DNA from: Pelagibacterales bacterium SAG-MED50
GTDB lineage: Bacteria; Pseudomonadota; Alphaproteobacteria; Pelagibacterales; Pelagibacteraceae
Direction of reading: 5' to 3'
Length of the DNA stretch: 64,000 nucleotides
Assembly: GCA_014653385.1 (NCBI GenBank)
Contig: JACWER010000003.1
Span: 1-64,000 of the forward strand
Shown in pieces: positions 1 to 8,736 of this stretch. Numbering within the stretch: position 1 is the first letter of the stretch; every line of letters begins with the position of its first letter. The notes beneath the pieces are model-generated. The model had not been told where the DNA came from and did not search any database. It saw only the letters and a program-made list of their open reading frames with translations. The position numbers and the translations under genes were made by a program.

Positions 1-1660
1 CTGGTGATAAATTTTCCATTTTACCATTAGAGTCTTGAACAATAAAATTACCTATTATTGATTTATAATTTTCCCCTTCTTTTTGACTGAGGCTTTCAAA
101 AACTATTTTTGCCTTAGAGTTTTCAAAAGTTTGTCCCACCTTTAAATTTGTAATAATTTCACTTGAAAACAAACTATTAAATAAAATACTCAAAATTAAT
201 AAACTAAAACCAAAATGAGCTGTGTTTTGTGCTAAATTTTTAAACCCCTTACTGAAGAAATCTCTTAAAGTAACAAAAAATAGATATAAGGCGCTCGAAA
301 TTAAAATTGTATTTATCAAAAAATTAGAACTAAAATTTTTAACAATTGTGATAGACAACAAAATTGAAATTACTAATATTGTAAATAAATAAATTTTGTC
401 TTCTAAATTTGATTTAATCCATTTCAACTTTGGTCCAATTGCCATAATCAATAAAAAAGGGATTAAAAAAGGTATAATTAGTGTGTGATAAAAAGGCGGC
501 CCTACAGATATTTTTTGAGATGACAAAACATCAAGAAAAATTGGATAAATAGTGCCAATTAAAACAACTGATAAAAAATACATCATAAACCAATTATTCA
601 TTATTATAGCTGTTTCCTTACTCAGCCAAAAAAAGCTGCTTGAATTATCTTTGCTAGTTTTATGAAAAAAGAAAAAGATAAATAATGAAAGAAAAATTAG
701 AGAAAATAAAAAAATTAAAATAAATAAACCTCTCTCAGGATCATTTGCAAAAGTATGCACAGAATTAAGAATTCCTGATCTAACCAAGAATGTACCACTC
801 ATACTGAGAGCAAATGTTGATATTGATAGAATTATTACCCAAGAGGTTAGGATTAATTTTTTTTCTAAAACAAGAATGCAATGTAAAAGTGTTGTTAATG
901 CTAGCCAAGGCATTAAAGAAACATTTTCAACTGGGTCCCAAAACCAAAAGCCACCCCAACCCAATTCATAGTAAGCCCAAATGGATCCTAACAAAATTCC
1001 TAGAGTTAAAAAAATCCATGAGCCTAAGACCCATTTTTTTATATGAAATGCCCATTTTTTTGAAACAAGATTTAAGGTTGTTGCAGCCAAAACTGATGAA
1101 AAAATAATAGAAGAGCCTACATAACCTAAATATAAAATAGGAGGATGAATTGCTAAAGCAGGATCTTGTAGTATTGGATTAAGCCCCAAACCCTCTGTTG
1201 GTATCGGATAAATATGATTAAATGGATTTGATGTTTTGATCAGAAAAATAAAAAAACCTATAATGATGATCTGCTGAAATACTAAAGTTAAAACTCTATA
1301 TTTTACTGGTTGATTTTTAGTCCTTATTAAAAAAATAAGAATAAATAATGTTAAAACAAGCAGCCATAACAGCAAACTTCCTTCATGATTGCCCCAAGTT
1401 CCAGCAATTTTATAGAAAATTGGTTTGGTGGTATGTGAATTATTAAAAACAGTCTCGTTACTAAAATCAGACACAACAAATGATAAAACTAAACATAAAA
1501 AGCTAATTACAACTAAAAAAAATTGCAAAAATGTAAATGATAAAATTTTAGTATCTAATACTTCAGAATTTCTGAAATTTTTTGCAGAATAATAGAAAAG
1601 AACTAATCCAAAAAAAAGTCCTAAAACTAATGAATAGTTTCCAATAACGCTAAAGAGCAT
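1..1660 (-). CDS. ccmF: CcmF, cytochrome c haem lyase subunit (3' end beyond the window)
   Basis: Membrane subunit of the haem lyase that attaches haem to apocytochrome c in the periplasm. I translated the minus strand from the ATG at 1660-1658. The frame stays open to the window edge, giving about 553 residues; the family is usually near 650, so roughly 100 C-terminal residues are missing. The N-terminal part contains GTWGNHEGSLLLW, and a WWD haem-handling motif (GWGGFWFWDP) lies around residues 232-245. Both are diagnostic of CcmF. The start lies 1 bp after the ccmE stop, so it is translated as the last visible gene of a ccmC-D-E-F operon. Confidence 0.95.
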   Translation of the reverse strand, partial: MLFSVIGNYSLVLGLFFGLVLFYYSAKNFRNSEVLDTKILSFTFLQFFLVVISFLCLVLSFVVSDFSNETVFNNSHTTKPIFYKIAGTWGNHEGSLLLWLLVLTLFILIFLIRTKNQPVKYRVLTLVFQQIIIIGFFIFLIKTSNPFNHIYPIPTEGLGLNPILQDPALAIHPPILYLGYVGSSIIFSSVLAATTLNLVSKKWAFHIKKWVLGSWIFLTLGILLGSIWAYYELGWGGFWFWDPVENVSLMPWLALTTLLHCILVLEKKLILTSWVIILSISTFALSMSGTFLVRSGILNSVHTFANDPERGLFILIFLFSLIFLSLFIFFFFHKTSKDNSSSFFWLSKETAIIMNNWFMMYFLSVVLIGTIYPIFLDVLSSQKISVGPPFYHTLIIPFLIPFLLIMAIGPKLKWIKSNLEDKIYLFTILVISILLSITIVKNFSSNFLINTILISSALYLFFVTLRDFFSKGFKNLAQNTAHFGFSLLILSILFNSLFSSEIITNLKVGQTFENSKAKIVFESLSQKEGENYKSIIGNFIVQDSNGKMENLSP

Positions 1661-1661
1661 C

Positions 1662-2081
1662 CTATTTTTCTCCAAGTGCCTGTTTTACTTCTGGAGGCAT
1701 ATAATTTTCATCGTGTTTTGCTAAAATTTTTGTGGCAGAAAAAAAATTTCGATCTTTTAAAAACCCTTCTGCTACTACTCCCTTTCCTTCTTCAAAGAGA
1801 TTTGGAATTGCTCCTGTATAGCTAACATTTATTTCATTTTTAAAATCTGTAATTACGAACTTCAGTTCGCTAGCTTTTACCAAAATAGAATCTTTTTTTA
1901 CCATTCCACCTACTCTAATTTTTTTTTTATCTAGTTCTGATAGAGCTTTAATTTCTGATGGTGATTGAAAGTATACTACGTTTTCTTCAAGAGATTTTAA
2001 AACTAGGAATACTGTTAATATTAATGTAATTAAAATAAGTACTACAAACAAAAATCTTAATTTAACTTTACGACCATACAT
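1662..2081 (-). CDS. ccmE: CcmE, periplasmic haem chaperone
   Basis: Binds haem covalently and hands it from CcmC to the CcmF haem lyase. The 139-residue protein has a short basic N-terminus, one membrane anchor (about residues 8-29) and an OB-fold-type periplasmic domain. The haem-binding HxxxY motif is HDENY, with His about 123 and Tyr about 127, followed by MPPEV as in the family. The length is normal. It sits 10 bp after ccmD and 1 bp before ccmF in the ccm operon. Confidence 0.95.
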   Translation of the reverse strand: MYGRKVKLRFLFVVLILITLILTVFLVLKSLEENVVYFQSPSEIKALSELDKKKIRVGGMVKKDSILVKASELKFVITDFKNEINVSYTGAIPNLFEEGKGVVAEGFLKDRNFFSATKILAKHDENYMPPEVKQALGEK

Positions 2082-2091
2082 GGTTTAAAAG

Positions 2092-2319
2092 TTAATTATT
2101 TGTGGCGTTAGCTAAAATTTCTTTATTTATTCTTTGTGATTTTGCAGATTTAGCTTTCTCAGAGTTTAGAGATCCAAATTTAGCTACAAATTTATTCTGT
2201 TCCTTAATAAATTGAACTTTTGTAATCAAATATAGTGCTGAAAAACTTAAAAGTGTAAAACTGAAAGCAGATAATACGTAAACTCCATATCCGTTCATAA
2301 AAAGTAATTCATTTATCAT
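2092..2319 (-). CDS. ccmD: CcmD-like small membrane protein
   Basis: CcmD helps release haem-loaded CcmE from the CcmABC complex. This 75-residue protein has one hydrophobic helix (about residues 13-33) followed by a charged cytoplasmic tail. CcmD sequences are poorly conserved, so the call rests mainly on size, the single helix beginning near residue 10 (MNGYGVYVLSAF) and its place between ccmC and ccmE. The start overlaps the ccmC stop by 4 bp, indicating translational coupling. The C-terminal tail is somewhat longer than in many CcmD proteins. Confidence 0.8.
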   Translation of the reverse strand: MINELLFMNGYGVYVLSAFSFTLLSFSALYLITKVQFIKEQNKFVAKFGSLNSEKAKSAKSQRINKEILANATNN

Positions 2320-3023
2320 AGTCTATCTAAGCCTTTATTTTTAATTTTTATCAGTTCTGTATTATATTTCATTAAAAAAATTAGCAATGAAAAAAGAGCA
2401 AATGCCGCAGTCATTATCAGCAAAGGAAAAAGCATAGATATATGAATTGAGCTTTTTGATAAAATGTTGATTGAAGCCGGTTGATGAAGTGTGTTCCACC
2501 AATCTACAGAGTATTTGATAATAGGAACATTAACTATACCTAGTATCGTAATAAAGGTTGTGATTTTAAAAACCTTTTCTTCACTTTCATAAATTCTCCA
2601 CGAAATTAAATACATTGCATAAAATAGTGCCAAGATTAACATGGATGTTATTCTAGCATCCCAAGCCCACCATGTTCCCCATGTTGGTTTCCCCCAAATA
2701 GCACCAGTCACCAGTGCAATAATATTAAAAACAAACCCTGAAGGTGCTAAACTTTTTGCAATTAAAAAAAAATTCTTATTTTTAAAAATAAATCCACTAA
2801 TTGATAAAAAAGTTATGGATGAAAAAATACCTAAAGAAATCCAAGCAGCTGGAACATGAACGTACATAATTCTTACAGCGTCACTTTGTTTATAATCTTC
2901 AGGGGATAAAATTAACGCTTCAGTTAATCCAACAGAAAGCACAACCACAAATAAAAATAAAATATATTTTGGAGCTTTAGAAGTTACTTGAAATATCTTG
3001 TTTGGATTAAGAAGTTTAAACAT
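2316..3023 (-). CDS. ccmC: CcmC, haem exporter/handling protein of cytochrome c maturation
   Basis: Inner-membrane protein that presents haem to CcmE. At 235 residues it has the normal length and about six membrane helices. The WWD motif (WGKPTWGTWWAWD) lies at residues 110-122. Candidate axial histidines are present before and after it, His56 in MYVHVPAAW and one in WWNTLHQPAS. First visible gene of the ccmCDEF run; ccmA and ccmB are not next to it. Its upstream region (3024-3186) holds an 11-bp inverted repeat and no ORF. Confidence 0.95.
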   Translation of the reverse strand: MFKLLNPNKIFQVTSKAPKYILFLFVVVLSVGLTEALILSPEDYKQSDAVRIMYVHVPAAWISLGIFSSITFLSISGFIFKNKNFFLIAKSLAPSGFVFNIIALVTGAIWGKPTWGTWWAWDARITSMLILALFYAMYLISWRIYESEEKVFKITTFITILGIVNVPIIKYSVDWWNTLHQPASINILSKSSIHISMLFPLLIMTAAFALFSLLIFLMKYNTELIKIKNKGLDRL

Positions 3024-3059
3024 ATTTAATTAGGGATGTTTATTATGAAAAGGATTTCC

Positions 3060-3115
3060 GATCAAGAATGCAGAGGGAGATAATAATTTGAAATTAACGT
3101 TTAACATCCTTGATC
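3060..3115 (-). other. Inverted repeat upstream of ccmC (possible leader hairpin)
   Basis: Arms at 3060-3070 and 3105-3115 are 11 bp each, separated by 34 bp. Read on the minus strand, all eleven pairs can form (one is G-U); on the plus strand one is an A-C mismatch. That favours a minus-strand RNA, in the 5' region of ccmC. No U-tract follows, so it is not an intrinsic terminator. The rest of 3024-3186 shows no ORF, and I see no tRNA-like element. Function unknown. Confidence 0.35.
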
Positions 3116-3186
3116 AGAATATAAGAATAATTTACCTAATTTATATGGCTTAGATTTGAGCTAAATGTGTTTGAAAAATGATAAGT

Positions 3187-3507
3187 TTAGTTAGACATCT
3201 TAAAATAACTAGAGCCCCTTTTTCCTGAAAAAATCTCTTCAATTAAAGGATGTTTTATTGGCTCATCTGAGTCATCCATAAGAAGATTTTGCTCTGAAAC
3301 ATAGGCTTCATAAGTTATTTCGTCATTTTCAGCCAGTAAATGATAAAAAGGCTGATCTTTTCTTGGTCTCACATTTTTTGGGATAGATTGATACCATTCC
3401 TCAGAATTATTAAATTCAAAATCAACATCATATATTACACCTCTAAATTCAAAGTGTTTATGTTTTACGATATCTCCAATTGAGAATTTTGCTTTTTGAA
3501 TTGGCAT
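3187..3507 (-). CDS. hspQ: HspQ/YccV-type heat-shock protein
   Basis: A 106-residue protein of the HspQ (YccV, hemimethylated-DNA-binding fold) family, which in enterobacteria acts as a Lon specificity factor and heat-shock protein. Family features include the N-terminal FSIGDIVKHKHFEFRGVIYDVD and the central DQPFYHLL followed by a YVSEQNL segment; the length is typical. It is transcribed divergently from yciB across an 87-bp gap. The role in this organism is inferred from the family only. Confidence 0.88.
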   Translation of the reverse strand: MPIQKAKFSIGDIVKHKHFEFRGVIYDVDFEFNNSEEWYQSIPKNVRPRKDQPFYHLLAENDEITYEAYVSEQNLLMDDSDEPIKHPLIEEIFSGKRGSSYFKMSN

Positions 3508-3594
3508 TGCTATTATTATGGGTATTTAAAAATAAAAATCAATGCTTAAAATATTAATGTTTAGTGATGTGGCAAATATGTTAATATCTTTCTA

Positions 3595-4146
3595 GTGAAT
3601 AAATCTTTTTTAAAATTTGTTACAGATTTTGGGCCATTAGCTATATTTTTTTTTTATTATTATAATAATGATAAAAATTTATCAGTTGCAATCCCTCCAC
3701 TTATAGTTGCAACTTTAATTGCGTTAGCTGTTGTTTGGTTTTTTGAAAAAAAAATACCTATGATGCCATTAATAAGTGGAATCTTAATTACATTTTTTGG
3801 TGGGTTAACTATTTATTTTAATGATCCAATATTTATTTATGTTAAGCCAACAATTATAAATATTTTATTTGCTTTAGCTTTATTTTTTGGAAAATATTTT
3901 ACCAAAGAACCTGTTTTGAAAAAAATTATGGGTAAATCTATGCCATTAACTGATATTGGCTGGAAATTATTAAATAAACGGTGGATGTTTTTTTTCTTTG
4001 GTCTTGCAATATTAAATGAGTGTATTTGGAGAACTCAAACAGAAGAATTTTGGGTTAACTTCAAAGTTTGGGGAATGCTTCCAATAACCATAATTTTTAC
4101 TGGTTTTCAAATACCTTTAATCAATAAACATAAAATTGATGCCTAG
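3595..4146 (+). CDS. yciB: YciB/IspZ inner-membrane protein (septation protein A family)
   Basis: Polytopic inner-membrane protein linked in E. coli to cell envelope synthesis and septation. The 183 residues hold about five hydrophobic segments and family features such as FVTDFGPLAIFF at the N-terminus, LTDIGWKLLNKRW near residue 120 and the NECIWR helix. The frame opens with GTG at 3595, which gives a natural N-terminus. Its last codons overlap the start of the following DUF2794 gene by 8 bp. Confidence 0.88.
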   Translation: MNKSFLKFVTDFGPLAIFFFYYYNNDKNLSVAIPPLIVATLIALAVVWFFEKKIPMMPLISGILITFFGGLTIYFNDPIFIYVKPTIINILFALALFFGKYFTKEPVLKKIMGKSMPLTDIGWKLLNKRWMFFFFGLAILNECIWRTQTEEFWVNFKVWGMLPITIIFTGFQIPLINKHKIDA

Positions 4147-4483
4147 TAACTTAAAACTGGTAGTCAATAATCCTCATAAACAAATAGAAGAAAGACAATT
4201 TTTTGAAAGGGATGAGCTTAAAGTCATCTTAGATCTATATGCAAAAATGGTTTCTGAAGGATCATGGAAAGATTATGGTTTAAGTATTTCAAGTAAACAA
4301 GTTAGTTTTAGTGTTTTTAGAAATGCCGCAGAAAATGCTTTATATAAAATTTGTAAAAACTTTAAGCCTAAGAATAAAAATTTAAAGTATTTAATTACGG
4401 ATACCAGTGGAAAAATTTTAAAAAACTCTTTTGACCTTAAGTTGTTATTAAAAAATACTAACTGGAAAAAGTTACAAAAATAA
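4139..4483 (+). CDS. DUF2794 family protein
   Basis: A 114-residue soluble protein of the alphaproteobacterial DUF2794 family, whose function is unknown. I use the ATG at 4139 rather than the in-frame TTG at 4136. The central segment WKDYGLSISSKQVSFSVFR is the recognisable family core. It overlaps the end of yciB by 8 bp, suggesting translational coupling. The 3' end lies 2 bp from the convergent BI-1 gene, with no hairpin terminator between. Confidence 0.75.
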   Translation: MPSNLKLVVNNPHKQIEERQFFERDELKVILDLYAKMVSEGSWKDYGLSISSKQVSFSVFRNAAENALYKICKNFKPKNKNLKYLITDTSGKILKNSFDLKLLLKNTNWKKLQK

Positions 4484-4485
4484 AA

Positions 4486-5247
4486 TTATCTTCTTTGTCC
4501 AAATAACCTTAACAACATTATAAATAAATTTATAAAGTCTAGATAAAGAGTAAGAGCACCCATAACTGCTTTTTTACCCATGATTTCACCAGTATCACTT
4601 GCAGCGTACATGTTCTTAATTTTTTGAGTATCATAAGCTGTTAAACCTACAAAAATTAAAACACCTAAAATTGATATAACAAAATACATCATTGATGATT
4701 GCATGAAAATATTAACTATTGATGCAATTATAATTCCAATCAAACCCATCATTAAAAATGAGCCTAATTTTGTTAAATCTCTTTTAGTTGTGTAACCGTA
4801 AATGCTCATCGCACCAAAAGTTGCTGAACAAATAAAGAAAACTCTTGTTACACTCATACCAGTGTAAATTAATAGAATTGAAGATAATGATAAGCCCATT
4901 AATCCTGCAAAAACCCAAAACGTTGTTTGAGCTTTTGAAGCACTCATTTTGTTAATTCCAAAACTCATATAAAAAACTATTCCTAAGGGCGCCAACATAA
5001 CTAGCCATTTTAATCCAGACATATAAATTGCATTACCCATAGACGTTAGACCTACAATTGATCCTGCATCATTTGTTACCACTGACATTTTAAATGTTAA
5101 AAGTGCAACTATTCCTGTTAATAAAATTCCAGTTGCCATGTAATTATAAACTTTTAACATGTAGGCTCTTAAGCCTTCATCCATTTCAACTGCTGTTTGT
5201 TGAGCTGATTTAGCTCTGTTTAATATTCCGTTTTTATCAAATTTCAT
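4486..5247 (-). CDS. Bax inhibitor-1/YccA family membrane protein
   Basis: A 253-residue protein with seven predicted membrane segments, of the BI-1 (TMBIM/UPF0005) family. Bacterial members interact with FtsH or act as pH-sensitive ion leaks. Family features include the C-terminal LTLYLDFINLFIMLLRLFG helix and the GLTAYDTQKIK loop around residue 207 that carries the conserved Asp. Monocistronic, divergent from the aldo/keto reductase gene. Specific physiological role unknown. Confidence 0.9.
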   Translation of the reverse strand: MKFDKNGILNRAKSAQQTAVEMDEGLRAYMLKVYNYMATGILLTGIVALLTFKMSVVTNDAGSIVGLTSMGNAIYMSGLKWLVMLAPLGIVFYMSFGINKMSASKAQTTFWVFAGLMGLSLSSILLIYTGMSVTRVFFICSATFGAMSIYGYTTKRDLTKLGSFLMMGLIGIIIASIVNIFMQSSMMYFVISILGVLIFVGLTAYDTQKIKNMYAASDTGEIMGKKAVMGALTLYLDFINLFIMLLRLFGQRR

Positions 5248-5330
5248 AATGAGTAGTATATAATAGTCTTTTACTAATTATTCAAGATACCTTAAAAGAT
5301 TAAAAATATCCAAATTAAACAAAAACCATT

Positions 5331-6365
5331 ATGAATTATAAAAAACTGGGGAATACTGATCTTAATGTAAGCACAATTTGTCTCGGTACTATGACTTGGG
5401 GTGAACAAAACACTCAAGAAGAAGCTTTTGAGCAGATGAACTACTCTCTAGAAAATGGTGTAAATTTTTGGGATACTGCTGAATTATATGCTGTTCCTCC
5501 AAAAAAAGAAACTTATGGTGACACTGAAGAAATTATAGGTAACTGGTTTGAAAAAACAAAAAAGAGAGACCAAGTAATTCTTGCATCAAAAGTTGCTGGT
5601 CCATCAAGAAATTATTTAAGAAATGGAGAAAATAGTTTCACGGGTCCAAACTTAGAGTCTGCTTTAGAAGATAGTCTTAAAAGGCTTAAAACAGATTACA
5701 TTGATTTATACCAACTTCATTGGCCTGAAAGAAATGTAAATAATTTTGGAAAGCTAAGTTATGTTCATAAAGAAAATAATTGGAACCAATTTGAAGACGT
5801 ACTTGGAGAATTAAACAAATATATAGATAAAGGTAAACTCAGATATATAGGTTTGTCTAATGAAACTCCATGGGGTGTAATGAATTATCTTAAAATTTCC
5901 AAAGAAAAAAATTTACCAAAAATGATGTCTATTCAAAATCCTTATAGTTTATTGAATAGATCATACGAGATAGGATTATCTGAAGTATCAATTAGAGAAA
6001 AAATTGGTTGTCTTTCTTATTCTCCGCTGGCAAGTGGATATTTAACAGGTAAATATAGAAATAATAATTTTCCAAAAGGATCTCGAATGGAACGAGATTT
6101 TGATTTTTGGACACGTTATAGAAAGCCAAATACAGAAAAAGCCGTAGAATTATATTATGAAATTAGTGAAAAATACGGACTAGACATGAGTCAAATGTCA
6201 TTAAAATTTTGTGAAATTCAAGATTTTATGACAAGTGTTATTATTGGAGCAACCACGATGGAGCAGTTGAAAACTAATATAGAAAGTGTAAACATAAACC
6301 TAACTGATGATGTCATTAAAGAAATTAATGAAGTTCAAACAATTTATCCAAACCCATGTCCATAA
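5331..6365 (+). CDS. Aldo/keto reductase, Tas-like
   Basis: NAD(P)H-dependent aldo/keto reductase of 344 residues, close to the Tas/YajO branch. The catalytic tetrad is visible: Asp48 and Tyr53 in NFWDTAELY, Lys87 in ILASKVAG and His130 in LYQLHWPER. The C-terminal cofactor-binding region (VIIGATTMEQL) is present. The substrate cannot be read from the sequence. It opens a plus-strand run; its last 10 bp overlap the start of the IalB-like gene. Confidence 0.9.
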   Translation: MNYKKLGNTDLNVSTICLGTMTWGEQNTQEEAFEQMNYSLENGVNFWDTAELYAVPPKKETYGDTEEIIGNWFEKTKKRDQVILASKVAGPSRNYLRNGENSFTGPNLESALEDSLKRLKTDYIDLYQLHWPERNVNNFGKLSYVHKENNWNQFEDVLGELNKYIDKGKLRYIGLSNETPWGVMNYLKISKEKNLPKMMSIQNPYSLLNRSYEIGLSEVSIREKIGCLSYSPLASGYLTGKYRNNNFPKGSRMERDFDFWTRYRKPNTEKAVELYYEISEKYGLDMSQMSLKFCEIQDFMTSVIIGATTMEQLKTNIESVNINLTDDVIKEINEVQTIYPNPCP

Positions 6366-6868
6366 TTAAAAAAATCTTACTAATTTTACCAATAATTTTT
6401 ATTGGCTTTTACAGCCCTGTAACAGCTAATGAAGTAAAAAAAATTGGTAAATATAAAGATTGGGAGTCAATGGTTGTAATAGAGGATACTGGTAAAGTTT
6501 GCTTTGCACAATCTTCACCTATCTTGCAAAGTCCAAAATCAAATAACAAAAGAGATGCCAAATTATTTATTTCTTTTAGACCTACTGATAAAATTATAGA
6601 TGAGGTAAGTGTAACTGCAGGCTATGAATTTAATAGCAACACAGTATCAGCACAATCAGGTAAAAATAAATTTAAATTTGATATTAAAGAGCAAGGTTTT
6701 GCGTGGATTGCAGATAATAAAATTGAATTTAGAATGATTAAGAGAATGAAAAAAGGTTCTCGAATAATGATAACTGGATATAATCAAAAAGGGTCTCAAA
6801 CAATCGACCACTATTCATTACTTGGATTTACTAAGGCTTACAACTCTTCAAAAAAAGCTTGTAGCTAA
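6356..6868 (+). CDS. IalB-like secreted protein (invasion-associated locus B family)
   Basis: A 170-residue protein with a Sec signal peptide (hydrophobic about residues 5-20, cleavage probably near VTA-NE) and the IalB fold pattern, starting with KDWESMVV. Two cysteines, in GKVCFAQ and at the very C-terminus (KKACS), match the conserved disulphide-type pair of the family. In free-living alphaproteobacteria IalB proteins are common and have no established role; the invasion name comes from Bartonella. It overlaps the preceding gene by 10 bp and ends 4 bp before argG. Confidence 0.8.
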   Translation: MSIIKKILLILPIIFIGFYSPVTANEVKKIGKYKDWESMVVIEDTGKVCFAQSSPILQSPKSNNKRDAKLFISFRPTDKIIDEVSVTAGYEFNSNTVSAQSGKNKFKFDIKEQGFAWIADNKIEFRMIKRMKKGSRIMITGYNQKGSQTIDHYSLLGFTKAYNSSKKACS

Positions 6869-6872
6869 TTTA

Positions 6873-8060
6873 ATGAAATCAAAGAAGAAAATTGTTCTAG
6901 CCTACTCTGGAGGTCTTGATACCTCTATAATTTTAAAATGGCTTCAGGAAAACTATGATGCTGAAGTAATTTGTTACACCGCTGATGTTGGTCAAGAAAT
7001 TGATAGAAAAAAGATTATCACTAATGCAAAAAAATTTGGTGTTAAAAATATTATAATCAAAGATTTAAAAGATATATTTGTTAGAGATTATGTGTATCCA
7101 ATGATCAGAGGTCACGCAATCTATGAAGGTGTTTATTTATTAGGCACATCAATAGCAAGACCACTTATTGCAAAAGATCAAATTAGAGTTGCTAAAAAAT
7201 TTAAAGCCTATGCAGTTTCACATGGTGCAACTGGAAAAGGGAATGATCAAGTAAGATTTGAATTGGGATATCATTACTTTGGACCCAATATAAAAATTAT
7301 TGCTCCTTGGAGAATTTGGAAATTAAAATCTAGAACAGATTTAATTAATTATGCAAAGAAACACCGTATAGCTATTCCAAAGGATAAAAAAGGAGCTCCT
7401 CCTTTTTCAGTAGATGATAATTTATTTCACACATCAACAGAGGGCAAAGTTTTAGAAAATCCAAAAAATTCAGCCCCTGAATTTATATTTCAAAGATCCG
7501 TTTCACCTGAAAAAGCTCTTAACAAACCAAGCTTTGTAACTATCAATTTTAAAAATGGTGACCCATTTGGAATTAATGGAAAAAAACTCTCTCCAGCAAA
7601 ATTATTAGAGAAACTTAATCAGCTTGGAGGAAAAAATGGAATTGGCAGAGTTGATTTGGTTGAGAATAGATTTATAGGAATTAAATCTAGAGGCGTATAT
7701 GAAACTCCAGGTGGAACATTGTTAATTCATGCTCATAGAGCAATTGAGTCTGTCACTTTAGACAAAGATACAATGCATAAGAAAGATCAAATAATGCCAA
7801 GATACGCTGAACTTATTTATAATGGTTACTGGTATTCAAAAGAAAGATTTAAACTTCAGAAAATTGTAGATCTTAAAAAGAATAAAGTTAATGGATCAGT
7901 TAAACTTAAACTTTATAAAGGAAACGTAATTATAGAATCTAGACAAACAAAAAGTTTAGCTTACTCAATGAAAAAGGTTTCATTTGAAGAAAATAAAACA
8001 TTTAATAAATCCAATGTTGAGAGATTTATTAATTATCACAAAAAAAAGCTTCGTTCTTAA
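6873..8060 (+). CDS. argG: Argininosuccinate synthase
   Basis: Joins citrulline and aspartate with ATP in arginine biosynthesis. The frame is open from 6822, but the ATG at 6873 gives the standard N-terminus (MKSKKKIVLAYSGGLDTS) with the ATP pyrophosphatase P-loop SGGLDTS. The start is therefore set there, giving 395 residues. SHGATGKGNDQVRFE, which binds citrulline and aspartate, is intact. It follows the IalB-like gene by 4 bp and precedes the DsbA-like gene by 4 bp. Confidence 0.97.
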   Translation: MKSKKKIVLAYSGGLDTSIILKWLQENYDAEVICYTADVGQEIDRKKIITNAKKFGVKNIIIKDLKDIFVRDYVYPMIRGHAIYEGVYLLGTSIARPLIAKDQIRVAKKFKAYAVSHGATGKGNDQVRFELGYHYFGPNIKIIAPWRIWKLKSRTDLINYAKKHRIAIPKDKKGAPPFSVDDNLFHTSTEGKVLENPKNSAPEFIFQRSVSPEKALNKPSFVTINFKNGDPFGINGKKLSPAKLLEKLNQLGGKNGIGRVDLVENRFIGIKSRGVYETPGGTLLIHAHRAIESVTLDKDTMHKKDQIMPRYAELIYNGYWYSKERFKLQKIVDLKKNKVNGSVKLKLYKGNVIIESRQTKSLAYSMKKVSFEENKTFNKSNVERFINYHKKKLRS

Positions 8061-8064
8061 ATAA

Positions 8065-8682
8065 ATGAAAATTAATGTTTTTGCAGACACTATTTGTGGA
8101 TGGTGTTTTATAGGTCATGCGAACCTAAATAATGCCCTTAAAAAATTTCCTAATATAAAATTTGATATTCACCATGTGCCATTTCAATTAAATCCAGATA
8201 TGCCAGCTAAGGGAATTTCTCGAGAAAAATATCTTGAAATAAAGTTTGGAGGAAAAGATTCTGCTACTCCAATGTATGAAAACATGAAATTAAAAGCAAA
8301 AGAATCTGGGATGAATTTTAACTTAGATAAAATTAAAAAGACTCCTAATACTGTTCTTTCTCATTTGCTTATTAATTTAAGTGAACAATTCAATATACAA
8401 AATGAAATAATAGATAAAATATATCAATCATATTTTATTGATGGGTTTGATATAGGAGATATAGATATTTTAATTAATATTTCTAAACAAAATAATATTT
8501 CTGAAGATGTTTTTAAAGATTTTATTAATGAGAAAAATATTGAAAACGTAAATTCAAAAATCCTAGTTGCTAAAGAGAAAGGAATAAATGGAGTCCCTTT
8601 TTTTGAGATAGGAAAAGATTTTATTTCAGGCGCTCAAAGCTCAATTCAGCTAGAAAGTGTTATTAAATCAAATTTAAATTAA
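8065..8682 (+). CDS. DsbA-family oxidoreductase, FrnE-like
   Basis: A 205-residue thioredoxin-fold protein of the FrnE/2-hydroxychromene-2-carboxylate isomerase-like group. The CxxC redox motif is CGWC at residues 11-14, right after the first strand, and the cis-Pro loop is NGVPFF near residue 175. There is no signal peptide, so it is cytoplasmic, unlike classical DsbA. Likely a thiol-disulphide oxidoreductase; the partner is unknown. It follows argG by 4 bp. Confidence 0.85.
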   Translation: MKINVFADTICGWCFIGHANLNNALKKFPNIKFDIHHVPFQLNPDMPAKGISREKYLEIKFGGKDSATPMYENMKLKAKESGMNFNLDKIKKTPNTVLSHLLINLSEQFNIQNEIIDKIYQSYFIDGFDIGDIDILINISKQNNISEDVFKDFINEKNIENVNSKILVAKEKGINGVPFFEIGKDFISGAQSSIQLESVIKSNLN

Positions 8683-8704
8683 GATTTAGGACAAATTAAC
8701 AATT

Positions 8705-8728
8705 GTTATAATTTTAAAAAATTATAAC
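8705..8728 (+). other. AT-only hairpin between the DsbA-like gene and the next gene
   Basis: Arms GTTATAATTTT (8705-8715) and AAAATTATAAC (8718-8728) are perfectly complementary, with 2 bp between them. A short T-rich stretch follows. The stem has only two G-C pairs, so it could be a weak terminator, an operator or simple AT-rich chance. Confidence 0.3.
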
Positions 8729-8736
8729 TTAATTTT

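Noticed and set aside
814-1107. Open frame of 97 codons on the plus strand
   Set aside because: It lies inside the minus-strand ccmF gene, whose translation has clear family motifs there; the plus-strand product is low in meaningful pattern.
3024-3186. tRNA, SRP RNA or other known RNA gene in the gap before ccmC
   Set aside because: No T-loop GTTCGA-type sequence or SRP-type core is visible; only an inverted repeat can be supported.
8705-8728. Firm intrinsic terminator call
   Set aside because: The stem is nearly all A-T and only a short T-rich stretch follows; kept only as a low-confidence hairpin.
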